From contig SAXG01000008.1 in assembly GCA_012932865.1 (NCBI GenBank), forward strand, positions 992,001 through 1,056,000: a DNA stretch of 64,000 nt, in the 5' to 3' direction. The stretch's first letter is position 1, and every line of letters begins with the position of its first letter. The translations under genes were made by a program, and so were the position numbers. The notes under the pieces were generated by a model. That model saw only the letters and a list, made by a program, of their open reading frames with translations, did not search any database and had not been told where the DNA came from. This document shows positions 1 to 9,969 of this stretch, piece after piece. Source of the stretch: Amylostereum areolatum. Lineage: Eukaryota > Basidiomycota > Agaricomycetes > Russulales > Stereaceae.

Positions 1-1867
1 CTTGTACATGGTACGGAGCAAGGTGACGAAGTTGGGCTGGCTCATAGCACGCAGGTCCGTCATCCACCTGAGCAGCGCGTTCAGTACATCTGCATACAAA
101 AGAGGAAGGCGAACACGCACGGTGCATCCCTCTGAGCCTTGGGGTCGTCGCCGTCGAGTTCAAAGGAGGATATATGCTGAGGTACAGTGATGAGTTCCGC
201 GTTCCAAGGACACTAGAAAAGAAACGAGAGCGCACCCGCTTAACAACGCCCTTCACCTCGCCTAGCACGACCTCTCTCCACTCCTTCAGCGTATCGCGCA
301 CCGTCGCCGTCCGAACAAGGCCATGGACAAGAGGTCGTAACCTATCCCGCAACGCCACATCCCCTTCCTCCCGCGATCCGCTATCTTCAGAGTATATGCG
401 CTCGACGAGATCGACCTTGAGAACCGCCACGGCGTCCGTCGTAAGCGACGCCGCGATCTCCAGCGTCAACGTTTGCAGTTGGCTCGGCAACGCCGAGAAC
501 GCCTTCAGGGACGACAAAGCGACGGTGGACGTCCCGAGCTGGAATTGTGCGTTGTATGGTGTCGGTGTAGGCATGGCGTTCGCGCTTTCTGGCGGTTCTT
601 CGGCGAGAGAGGCTAGCGGTGTCCGTGGGGGATGGTTCGTCTGGTCGAAAGCGGGTGGTGGTGGGGCTGCGGATGGCCCTTCCCACATCTGGCGAAGGCC
701 GTCTACGACGTTGAGCGCCTCTCCCCACTGCCCCGCGCGCACTAAGCTCTTCACGAGCTCGACCATATCAAGCACCCCACCGACCATACGCACGCCCTCG
801 CGGACATGCGAAAGATGTTCGAGACGCGCCTCGCGATGCACGGCGTGAAGCCCGCGCAGGGCCCCTTGCTTGTCCACGTCCTGGAGTTGAGAGCGCAGAG
901 ACTGGATTTGGGATAGACATCGCGAGGACTCGGCTTGGAGGTCTTGGAGGTTCGTGAGCGCGGCGAAGAACGAGGTCGCGCGTCGTGCGATCTCGTCAAC
1001 GAGGTGTTGTTCGAGGGTGTCGGCGTGGTGGGAGAGTTTCTCTAGGAGGGGAAGGGAATGGGCAAGCGCCGAGGGATCGAGGGGAGGCAAAGGCATGGGT
1101 GTGGTCGAAGACATGGACGCGCGCGACGAAGACGAGGGCGGAGACACTTCAGCAACGGCATTGAATGTGCGCGGATCGCCGAGGTTGAAGTTCGGGTCGA
1201 AGAAGATGTCCGGGACGGAGGACAGCGGCGGGAGGACTCGAGTCGGCCTCGGTGTTCGCGGCGTGCTCGGTTGGAGATCGAGGTCGCCCTCGAGATACGG
1301 TGCGGGAGATGTGGAAGACTCCCCGACGCGCGCCGACCCCGACCGCCCAAGTTCCACGCTCCGTTGAAAGCGCTCCCATTCTGGGCCGACGGCGCGTAGG
1401 TAGGCGTCAAAGTCTTTCCTGCGCACGCGGGGAAGGTCGGCGAGGGGAACGGAGGGCACGGCGGCGTGCGCCTTTGGAGGGGCGGATTTCTTGTGAGGGT
1501 TGTTGACGACGGTGGATATTGCTGGAGGCGGGGGTGGTCAGCGCACTCGTCGGCGAAGCCGTGACACGCACGCGGCGGACAGAGACGTACCATGAAACCC
1601 ATGTTTTGCGCTGCTCCATTCGGCGGGGACGGTGTTGAGCGCGAGATGTGTGGACGACGCAGACCCGGCCGCGCCGTAGATTTCGACCTTGGGCGTCGTG
1701 CTGAAGTAGTCGCCGCGCCCCTCTGTGGTCTCGGACACGCTTCGGGGCCCAGGCCGCCGCGTCGATGAGTCCCAATTAAACCGGTAGGCCTGACGGGTGG
1801 TGGGCACGTCGCGTAGAGAGCCGACGGGGCTCCCTGGCCGCGACGGATTCGAAGTGTAGTCGGACAT
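1..1867 (-). CDS. VPS54: VPS54, GARP/EARP tethering-complex subunit (C-terminus beyond window)
   Basis: Tethering-complex subunit for endosome-to-trans-Golgi retrograde traffic. I read exons 1867-1591, 1521-236, 176-121 and 67-<1, with GT-AG introns that keep frame. The protein opens MSDYTSNPSRP. A DFDAYLRAVGPEWERFQRS block is followed by VPDIFFDPNFNLGDPRTF, which is the conserved VPS54 N-terminal signature. Next comes a long helical stretch (LEKLSHHADTLEQHLVDEI, then FFAALTNLQDLQAESSRC), the CATCHR-type coiled coil of VPS51/53/54 proteins. The C-terminal half lies beyond base 1. The start is the ATG at 1867. It is divergent from the SAM35-like gene. Identification rests on these family motifs and is strong for a window-edge fragment. 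Confidence 0.85.
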
Positions 1868-2148
1868 TTGGCTGATCGCGGGAGGTAGGGGGGCACTGCG
1901 GAGGGTTGTACGTGCGCTTCAGTTGGTGGTCGACGAGATGGAGAAGAAAGCCAGGAGTGTTTGCGGTCAAAGATGTGGACGCGATGGCATGCGGTGTGAT
2001 GAGTGCGGTAGTCGTCGAGGGATGTGGCGAGCAGGATGCTCTGGACGTCGTCGTGGACGATGAGAACGCGGCGCGGGAGTCCTGTACTGATTACATAATC
2101 TGCCCCGCCCCTTGACCGAAAACGGAAAGCGCTCGCTTGCCGTCCACG
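1868..2148. promoter_or_regulatory. shared upstream region of VPS54 and the SAM35-like gene
   Basis: This 281-bp gap separates the two divergent start codons, so it must hold both core promoters and 5' UTRs. I see no convincing TATA box, only CG-rich sequence; a TATA-less housekeeping promoter is an inference from the gene order. Confidence 0.35.
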
Positions 2149-3167
2149 ATGACGACCGCCGCCCCGACGCCGTCCTCCACCTACCTCTCCCTCCCCGAAA
2201 TCCCCTCCTTCCTGCGCAAAATAATTGCGCCCTTCCCTCTCATCGCATACCCCCCCGCGCTCCCTCCTCACAAGCAACGCGTAACAGAACCAACCCTCTG
2301 GATCCACCCCCCGCTCGACCAGAAGGACCTGCTCAGCAGCGACGTCGAGTGCCTCAAATGGCAAACACATCTCGCACTGCGCGGGCTGAAGAACATCGGG
2401 GTACGATGGGATATTGTGGCTGAAGGCGCGCTCGGCGGGCGTCTTCCGAACTTGCAAATACCGAGTCTGCTCGCCGGCGACGGGGACGGCGAGCTGTTGG
2501 CCGTTCATAATATTCCGACATGGATATTGGAGCGCGTTGGAGAACAAGGCGAGCTCGATGGGTACAAAGATGTGCTGCACCGCGACGAGAGCCTTGCCTG
2601 GGTCGCGCTGCTCGAGGGCGACGTTCACGCGGCGTTGGTACGCACTCCCCCTTCCCCGCCTTTTGACCATCCCAAAGTCCTGATTTTCTGTGTACTCGTA
2701 GATTCTTGCACAACCGCTCCCTTCATTCTTTCGCCAGACCATCCTCCAGCTTCCCCCCTCGCAAAACGCGCAATCCCTCGAATCGCTGCTCACTCCGCCG
2801 CCCGCCCCTTCCTCCGGGATGTCGTCTCTCATCCCGCCCTTCGGCTCGCGCATCCCCGTTCAAGCCATTCGCGCGCGCTATCGCGAGGCGATTGCCTCTC
2901 TCGGCGAACGGCTCGGGACCGACAAATGGTTCTTGGGCTCGCAGTGCGTACCTCCATCCACGGTCGCTTCCAATAGAGCTGACTGTTGACTGTAGGGAAC
3001 CGACGGCGCTCGACGCGCTCGCGTTCGCATACCTCCACATCCTCCTTAACTCATCCGACGATTTGCGCATCGAGGTCGCGCGCAGGGTGAACCTCGTGTC
3101 CTGGGAGAAGCGCGTCTACGAACTCGTCCGCGGGGCGTTCGTCTCTCACTACGAGCACGCATGGTAG
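2149..3167 (+). CDS. metaxin/SAM35-like mitochondrial outer-membrane sorting protein
   Basis: Likely subunit of the mitochondrial SAM complex, which inserts beta-barrel proteins into the outer membrane. Exons 2149-2637, 2738-2943 and 2996-3167 join in frame to a protein of about 288 residues. The N-terminal half carries LLSSDVECLKWQTHLALRG, then GRLPNLQIPSLL and HNIPTWILERVG, the thioredoxin-like part of metaxin/Sam35 proteins (family knowledge). The C-terminal half (GERLGTDKWFLGS, EPTALDALAFAYLHILL) fits a GST-C-like metaxin domain with the typical TALDALAFAYL helix. Start: the ATG at 2149; an in-frame ATG at 2137 is also possible. It could equally be classed as a MTX1/Sam37 relative; the superfamily is firmer than the subunit name. 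Confidence 0.65.
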
Positions 3168-3255
3168 CCTACCGCCGCAGACCGTCTTTCGTGTTTTGCA
3201 CATAATCCGGTTGGTGTTACAATTTCACCGTGTAAGCTAGGAGGCGACCCGGTAA

Positions 3256-6200
3256 TCAAATAAGTAAATTCAAGCAGGGAGTGTCCACCGTGTCCTTCGG
3301 TTGAGGCCTGAGGATCTGTAGCATATCCCGAGCTATGTCCACCAAGAGCTCGTCGCCTTTCCCTGCGGCAGTTAAAGTGATAGACTCAAGTGATGCAATC
3401 ATTATGGGGTCACATAAAACTGGATGTGGGCCAAAGGCTTGAGCGAGAGCAAGTAAACAATCCCCCGCATCAAGTCTGTCGTCCTTCCTATCAACGCGCT
3501 TGTCTTCATCGGCGAGCCAAGAGCCTAACCCTTCGAGGATCCAACGATGACCCAAAATCCTTCGCTTGTGCTCCACGGAACCGTAGGTTATGATGGTGTT
3601 CAACAGAATCAGCGGCTCGTACGCCTGTTTTTGAAACCATCAGCAAACATCGCTGAGAGTATACCGAGAAAAGCATACACCGTGTACAGGATCTGGAGGA
3701 AGCGTGGAAGCCAAAATATCGAGAAGATGCGTGGTTCCCAGCTCGGAACACAAAACGTCGATGGCGATCGTGGATTCGCATGCAAATCTATGAAGAGCGT
3801 AGAGAACCTTACGGCGAACTCCGCGAGGGCTTGCGTGGGACGCCCACCTGGCGATGCCCCTCCAGCCGATCTCCTTCATCACTCTAAGTCGCATGGTGAC
3901 GTCCTCTTCACTCTCAATAGCACGAGTCGCTAAGGATATCGCCGTGCTAGCAATCTCCTTGTCGCTCAAGAGGAGAAGCTGTCCGATACGGGTTGCGAGG
4001 CCTTGTGCGACATCGATCTGAAGAAAGTTGAGGAACTTCTACAATATGTATGATTATGACTGCTCCTCACCGAGGGGGACCAGATCAAACTTCGGTTCGT
4101 GACATTGGCGACAGCGTAGGTAACTTCCCAATGCTCGTTCTCATCCAGCAGTGCCCTGAAAGCTTTCCTAGCCAGCAGGGTCAAGGTGTCGTCAGAGCTT
4201 TGACTCGTCCACAGATCGCAGGTCTCGTAAATACAATTCCACGCCGCACGGCGTACACGTTCCGACCGATGGTTTGTCGCCGCGAGAAGACAGGGAACTA
4301 GACCGGCGCCGAACGGATTCCCAGAAGCCTTTCTGGAGCCGTGGTTGATGGTCATGATGGCAATCAAAGCTGCCTCCCGCATGAATAGGGTGCTCGGGCT
4401 GTCGTCTAGGCCCCATCTATCCGTGTTCTCTGGTACGGAGGGTGGCGTAGTTGAAGAAATGAGAGCACTGACGTCGTGACGTGTCGCAGCAAAGTCATCA
4501 ACATAAGTAAAACCCGTCAGCTCCAAGTCGCGCGGGGTGCAGACCTCGTGGGTGTATGTCTGCGCCAGGACCGTGTCAGGGCGGAGAAAGACCACCCCTG
4601 CTTGGTAGATGAGGTGGGGCGAACACTTGATGACACCTTCGAATCTCGAGGAGAATCGCACTCCATCGTGGAGAAGCTGGCACAAGCGTCTAGTACATCG
4701 GGACTCAACCTAGTACTTCAACATGTCAAGAAACGAAACGGACATAGGGGAGGAAAGCGACGTACAGCCCACTCGTAGATGTTATTCATAGCAGCACCGA
4801 TGTGCACGCACACTCCAACGAGACTTGCCGCCTCGAACCACCACAACAAACGACGACTCGCGAAGTCTTCCAACGCGTCCATCGTGAGGGGGTCTCCGCA
4901 AGGTGTAGACCCCAGATGTGAAGGCCAGTTTCTGCAACAGTACTCGAGTTCCGGGGTCAACACACGACCTACAAAGGCTTTCTCCCCGTCTTCCATCACA
5001 CCGAGAAAGGTATCCCAGATGAGCACATAATCAGGTATTCCAGCTAAGTTCCGCTTTAAGGACGGCTTCAAAAGGTCTAGGCACCGTAACGCCAGCCTTC
5101 GCTCGTGGTCTTTGGTGAGTATGAAGAAGCGTGGATCGTTGCACCGCTGTGGATTGCACAAAAAATCGACGAACGACGGGTGGTAGATTTGCGCAGGATC
5201 CTCGTTACTCAAAGGGGTCACGATGACAGAGTGGAGATGGTGCAATGCAGTCCTGATTTGACCGATATCATACCCGGTCAAACTGGCCAGGGAGCGTAGA
5301 GGGAGAGATGCCCGTAATCGTGCAATGCTGCCTACGACCACTTGATAACGCTCTACGTCCTCGGGTTCCGTGTCGTCCGGAATGGCGCTCGTAAGGATCT
5401 GGAGGTACAGCTGGTCCAGGCGGGCGTAGGGTTTGGCGTTCACCACAGTCTTCATCCCGAGGATAACCGACAGCTGTCTCTGCGGATCGCGCACCCTGTC
5501 GTTCCCGATGAACCGAACCACAGTGGCCGCGTACACGAACAGCGCCCCAGAATTGTCCACGAGCCTGTCGACGTCCTCCTGGATCGGCCAGCCCCCTGGA
5601 ACTGGGCAATCGAGCTCGGCTGGTATGCGGCAGAGCTCCGCGTGGATGTAGCGCCGGATGTCGTCCCGAACAACGGAACACTCGATGTCATGAAGGACGA
5701 ACTTGGAAAAGCCCTTCGCCTTGGCGAACACCGAGCGGAGGTGGTGCTCTGGCCGACTGGAGGAAGATGCGGAATCGGAAGGGAATGCGCGAGGCGTGGG
5801 TCAGGAGGAGCTGCAGGATGTTCGCAATACCACGTTCGGAGATGCACTCGTCTAGAGCGTCTAGGACGACTAGGACGATTTGGTCCGAAGGCCCTGCCTG
5901 GATGAGGGGATCGATGATCAGTTTGAAGAGCTGCTCTTCCGCCTCCTTGTGTCCCAGGTCCGCGTTGAGCTCCAATGCCTGGCCGATGGTCGAGTTAAAT
6001 TCGCCGCGAAACTGCGCGAGCTGGTGTGCTATCGTTGGGAAGACGAGGTTGGGATCGCTGAGGGGTCCGCCCATGAGCCTTGAAAAGAAGAAGCTGGCGC
6101 CGAGCCAGCCATTCAATCGCGCCGTTTCTGCAACGGACCGTGCGATGGTCGATTTGCCTGTTCCGGCGAGCCCGACCAACCAAAAGACGGGGGGAGTGTC

Positions 6201-7273
6201 CGGTTCGGTGCTTTGCACCCAACTCGTAATATCATCCAACACGGCAACGCGCGTCCCTTCAAAGCAGGAAGACAGTCCTCCGTCTCGAGCACAGTCGAAA
6301 GCAGCCTTCTCGGCACGAGGTAAAGAGTTGATGAGTCTTGTACGTTCTCGAAGGACATAATCAGCAGAACCCTCACACGTCGGGACGAAACGGCTTACCT
6401 ATCGCCGCCGCACTGTGGAAGGCATCCTACAGTTGGGGTCGTCAGTCACTGCAGGCAGCGAATGACGAAGGATACCGACCTTCAAACGAGTCTGTATCCC
6501 ATCCGTGGCCTCTTCGATCCGACTAGTGGTCCCACGAATTTCTGTTGTATCCGCCTTGACCTGCACGGTATTGTCTTCTATGATCGCAGCTTCTGCCTCC
6601 AAACGCGCGGTGGAGAGTTCCCCTCTCGCGAGAGCACCGACCTATTCAGCGTTGAACGACCGATCGTCGAGGGGTGAGAGGTTTTTCACTATGAGTTTAC
6701 CTGGTAGCGTTCCACCATGCCCTTGATATCGGCGAGCAGGGCTTGCAGGTCCCCGGCGGTCGTATCGCTCTCGATGAACCGTCGCAATTTCGAACGCTTC
6801 GCGTGACTTTTCCACGGCTTCAGCCTCTCCTCCATATCGCTGGGAGATCGATGTAAGCGCTCGAGGACGCCAGGGGGGCTCTACAACCATCGCTCACCTG
6901 CCGAGTCGTTCGAGCGCGTTTCTCGTCTCTGGGGTGATGTCCGGCGCGTCACGTACAGGCGTAAGGACGTCGGTTTGCATTATCTCCACATACGTTGTCA
7001 GCTTCTCCAAGTCTTCGACGTTTTGCGAAGATCTCTATCGAACGAGAGGTGAGTTGCTAGCTCTGAAGGGTGCGGGGAGATGGACCTGGATGGACAACTC
7101 ACCGCTATAGCACGCGCAATTTCCAAGAGGGCACCGACTCCTGCTTTGCCTCCGGGTACGGGGACGCCGTCGAGGGCCTTCTCGGCCACCTGAAGGGTCC
7201 GGAGCAAAGCTGCCTTGGCCGTCCGTGTGGCCTCTTTGCTCGGGCGCAGTTTCTGCTTCGCCTTGGATAACAT
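3256..7273 (-). pseudogene. NLR-type NACHT NTPase with armadillo/HEAT-like C-terminus, frameshifted
   Basis: Fungal NLRs are STAND NTPases linked to non-self recognition. The N-terminus starts at 7273 (MLSKAKQKLRPSKEAT) and holds the fungal NLR leader ALDGVPVPGGKAGVGALLEI. Several short exons encode a helical linker (SRIEEATDGIQTRLK). The NACHT domain (about 6240-4740) has Walker A GLAGTGKST and Walker B VLVVLDALDEC. The C-terminal 4.7-3.26 kb (IYETCDLWTSQ, LGTTHLLDILAST, TIITYGSVEHKRRILGHR) is helical and armadillo/HEAT-like, with no WD40 or ankyrin repeats. The frame breaks near 5755-5762: RIFLQ is in one frame while the expected SRPEHHLRSVFAKAKG follows in another, so two bases appear lost. 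Otherwise the gene looks intact. Converges on the SAM35-like gene, 88 bp apart. Confidence 0.75.
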
Positions 7274-7489
7274 ACGGAAGGGAATTGCTGGAAAATATGG
7301 ATGCCGGTGGAGAGGATGATGAGGGATGAAGAGTGCGATCGTCAACACCGTCGATGTCGATGGGGTGAAGGCTGTGAAACGCCGAGCCTGTACTGGCAAC
7401 TTGCAAGTACGGATGTACTACTTACAAAGGTACGACCATCTCGTCTGTACGAGATCAAGAACCACATTTTCATTTTCAAACGCGCCCGA

Positions 7490-7814
7490 CACAGCAAACA
7501 ACGGCGAGTTGGTCCCTTCGGGAATAGCCGGGGAATAGTGCCCCGGGAATACAAAAGTTTTTTAGGGTCTATTCCCACCAGGAATAGGTAAATCGATCCC
7601 AGACTATGCCGAGACTGGACCGGACGGGTCACTGTATCCTGCTCCGGCCGGGTAGAGGTCAAAGAGCCCTTACAAAGGCCTGCCGGGAAAAGGATACATG
7701 TTTCCGAGAATGGTAAAAAAAACTATTTCTTCCATTTTCCCATCCGAAAGCGGCATTCTTTTACCATGACGATCGCCCATACCGGTCCTGATCCGACTAA
7801 AAAAAACTTTTCCC
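7490..7814 (+). repeat. left terminal inverted repeat of the 7.5-8.5 kb element
   Basis: Pairs with 8192-8515 in inverted orientation. Shared landmarks, in order inward, are the GGGAATAGCCGGGGAATAG block, the GGGCTCTTTGACC complement, the CCGAAAGCGGCAT block and a poly-T/CTTTTCCC inner end. Confidence 0.85.
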
Positions 7815-8191
7815 GTCTTTTTTTCTGTCTGGAAGAGTTTAGCTAAGCGGGATTGACAAAGCAGCGGGATTTAGCTAACAAGCCAATAACAAGCTTACGG
7901 CTTACATAATCTGGGAGTCGGGCGGGCGTGACAACAAACAGAATCTCTCAACCCTTAGCTAAATACTAGCTATCCACATATCTACAGACTTTCCGTGATT
8001 AGCTAGCATATTCTTAGGCAGCTAAATCAGAGCTAGTGGGTTGATTGGTAAGAAATATACAAAATGCGGTGGTGAGCAGTTAGCTTTGAGTTAGCTAATA
8101 GTAAATTGCAACACATCTACTTATTAGCTAAACAGGGAGAGTGAGCTGATTGGATGGTGATAGGATCTCTCAGGAGTCTGATTGGGCAGAT

Positions 8192-8515
8192 GGGAAAAGT
8201 TTTTTTTGGTCGGATCAGTACCGGTATGGGCAATCGTCATGGTAAAAGGATGCCGCTTTCGGATGGGAAAATAAAAGAAATAGTTTTTTTTACTACCCTT
8301 GGGAATACATATCCTTTTCCCGCCAGGCCTTTGTAAGGGCTCTTTGACCTCTACCCGGTCGGAGTCGGATAAAGTAACCCATCCGGTCCAGTCTCGGCTT
8401 AGTCTGGGACTAATCTACCCGCTCCTGGCGGGAATAGACCCTAATTTTTTTTGTATTCCCGGGGCACTATTCCCCGGCTATTCCCGAAGGGACCAACTCG
8501 CCGTTGTTTGCTGTG
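8192..8515 (-). repeat. right terminal inverted repeat of the 7.5-8.5 kb element
   Basis: Inverted partner of 7490-7814. It differs by several substitutions and small indels (for example in the poly-A/T tracts), so the two arms have diverged since insertion. Confidence 0.85.
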
Positions 8516-8576
8516 CGAGGCCTACAATACATGCATACTAATAGATCTCGGACACCACACGCAATGGCAATACCCT

Positions 8577-8965
8577 TCAAGCCATCTTCTCCGGACCCCC
8601 TTTCAATCGTCCTTCCCTCCACATAAGCAGCCCCGCAACTGCAGCCCCAGGCCCGACCACAAGCGATGCGTCAACGCACCACAGGCACACCCACACCCCT
8701 TCCGCGACGTCGTCCACGAATTGAACCACAAAGACCCCAGCGTCCCGGCCCCGATGAGTCGTGAAATACAAGTCCCACTGCATCAATCCCAACACCGCCG
8801 CCTCGAGCAGCGCGTCCGCCGCGGGCGCGTGGAATGAAGAGGGAGGCGAGCGCCGACGGATCGGAGCGCAGAGACCAGACAATCTGGATGTGGGTGAGGG
8901 CGGAGAGGAGGAAGGTGAGGAGGAAGGTGGCTCGCCGAACTGTGCTCGACAGTAGTGTTCGGCCA
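8577..8965 (-). pseudogene. C-terminal relic of a polytopic membrane-protein paralogue
   Basis: Only the 3' part of a gene survives. One frame reads TFLLTFLLSALTHIQIVWSL and FIPRAR, matching TFALTFALSAVVHVHTAWSL and FIPRVA of the 58-kb gene. A second frame reads LGLMQWDLYFTTHRGRDAG, then PGAAVAGLLMWREGRLKGG, matching LGMLQWDMYATLGSG and PGAAISALLMWRESKLNGR. At least one frameshift lies near 8830 and the 5' two-thirds is missing. Function of the family is unknown to me. Confidence 0.75.
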
Positions 8966-8970
8966 ATGAT

Positions 8971-9029
8971 CCCCAGTGAAAACCGGCGTGAAGGATTTGG
9001 GACGCGGCCAAAGGATTTTGGATGCCAAG
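8971..9029. repeat. 59-bp sequence shared, inverted, with 57,237-57,295
   Basis: Core CCAGTGAAAACCGGCGTG followed by AAGGATTTGGGACGCGG is repeated as the reverse complement at 57.24-57.30 kb, with a few mismatches near the GATGCC end. It lies next to a membrane-gene relic here and downstream of a membrane-gene copy there. It is either a small dispersed repeat or a trace of the same segmental duplication. Confidence 0.8.
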
Positions 9030-9629
9030 AGGTGTGCCAAAATGCTTCGTTGCCGTCCTCTGTCTTCAAAAAAATGGCACACTTTTCTTGAACCTCATGA
9101 CAGGTTTTTGAACCTCACGGAAAACACATGGGACCATATATGATAACATTGGATGGCATTGGACTGGCATGTATCTACTTACTGCTCCCTTGCTTGAACC
9201 ATATTGAAGCATTCTGGATGGCACACAATCAGAGGATCAGGAAAATGGGTTTCATTGCATGATTAGGATATCTAAGTACATTGTCCTAAGTGCTACACTC
9301 GAGCCCACACGCCAATAGCCATCCCCTCTCCGGGAAATATGAAAGAACAGTGGAAACGGCGAGATACCATGGGCGTACTCCGCTGGATCTCGCGCTACAC
9401 TACCAAACATGCGCTCTCCGCGGGAACCGGGATATATGCCGCCACCGCGACACGGAACGTTGGTTCTGCGCTGTGGAATACGCCCGCGTCATTCCGGGAG
9501 ACTAAAAGCTAGGAAATGTAGGTTTTCCTATGAATAGGAGCTCAACATGAGTGAACCATTGCACACACCGTATGGTAGGGTACCTTAGATAGATATGTAG
9601 GACCGCAGGTGTACATATTTCGTCAGTAT
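9030..9629. other. no gene recognised
   Basis: About 600 bp outside the inferred KDZ element. Short open frames only, no splice-consistent coding, no repeat that I can name. It may include outer, weakly conserved terminal sequence of the KDZ element from about 9550 on. Confidence 0.5.
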
Positions 9630-9651
9630 CGGCTCGACCGCTTGCGGCCGC
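9630..9651 (+). repeat. left 22-bp terminal inverted repeat of the KDZ element
   Basis: Core CTCGACCGCTTGCGGCC; the same 22 bases occur inverted at 56550-56571. Outward of it, 14 of 22 bases still agree between the two sides. Confidence 0.6.
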
Positions 9652-9785
9652 TGCCCCCCCCCTCCAGGTACAACCCCACGTGATCTCTATTCTCTCCCGA
9701 CACTCGTTCGGGAGCGGCCAAATGATCGGGTAGGGAGAACTACCGAAGCCGATCATCCCTTCCCCTCGTTAGGATTCCCTTTCCC

Positions 9786-9893
9786 GTCGGTACGCACTCC
9801 CCTGTCGGTACGCACTCCCCCGTCGGTACGCACTCCCCTGTCGGTACGTGTTCCCCTGTCGGTATGTGTTCCCCCGTCGGTACGCTTTTGTAC
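9786..9893. repeat. 18-bp minisatellite, about six units
   Basis: Unit GTCGGTACGCACTCCCCT, with variants GTCGGTACGTGTTCCCCT and GTCGGTATGTGTTCCCCC, in direct tandem just inside the left end of the KDZ element. It translates as a TDRG repeat on the minus strand, but no gene structure supports coding. Confidence 0.85.
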
Positions 9894-9969
9894 CCTCGCC
9901 ACTCGGTACACTTTCACTTTTGTTACACTCGCCACACCGCAATAGAAACTACTCTGTCTTCCAAAGTAG

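Larger units (their letters stand above)
7490..8515. mobile_element. non-autonomous DNA transposon with long terminal inverted repeats (CACTA-like by TSD)
   Basis: The sequence 7490-7814 recurs inverted at 8192-8515 with scattered mismatches. The ends are CACAGCAAACAACGGCG at the left and its complement at the right. The element is flanked by CGA at 7487-7489 and 8516-8518, a 3-bp duplication as made by CACTA/EnSpm-type transposases (family knowledge). The 380-bp middle codes nothing and repeats the motif TTAGCTAA and variants, like subterminal transposase-binding repeats. No transposase is present, so it must move in trans, or it is a folded-back MITE. The superfamily is inferred only from the TSD length and CAC ends. 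Confidence 0.8.

Noticed and set aside
1042..2853. 603-codon open frame on the minus strand
   Set aside because: It is out of frame with the VPS54 exons on that strand and lies antisense to the metaxin-like gene; high GC makes long chance frames common here.
9786..9893. CRISPR-like array
   Set aside because: Direct tandem minisatellite without spacers in a fungal genome.
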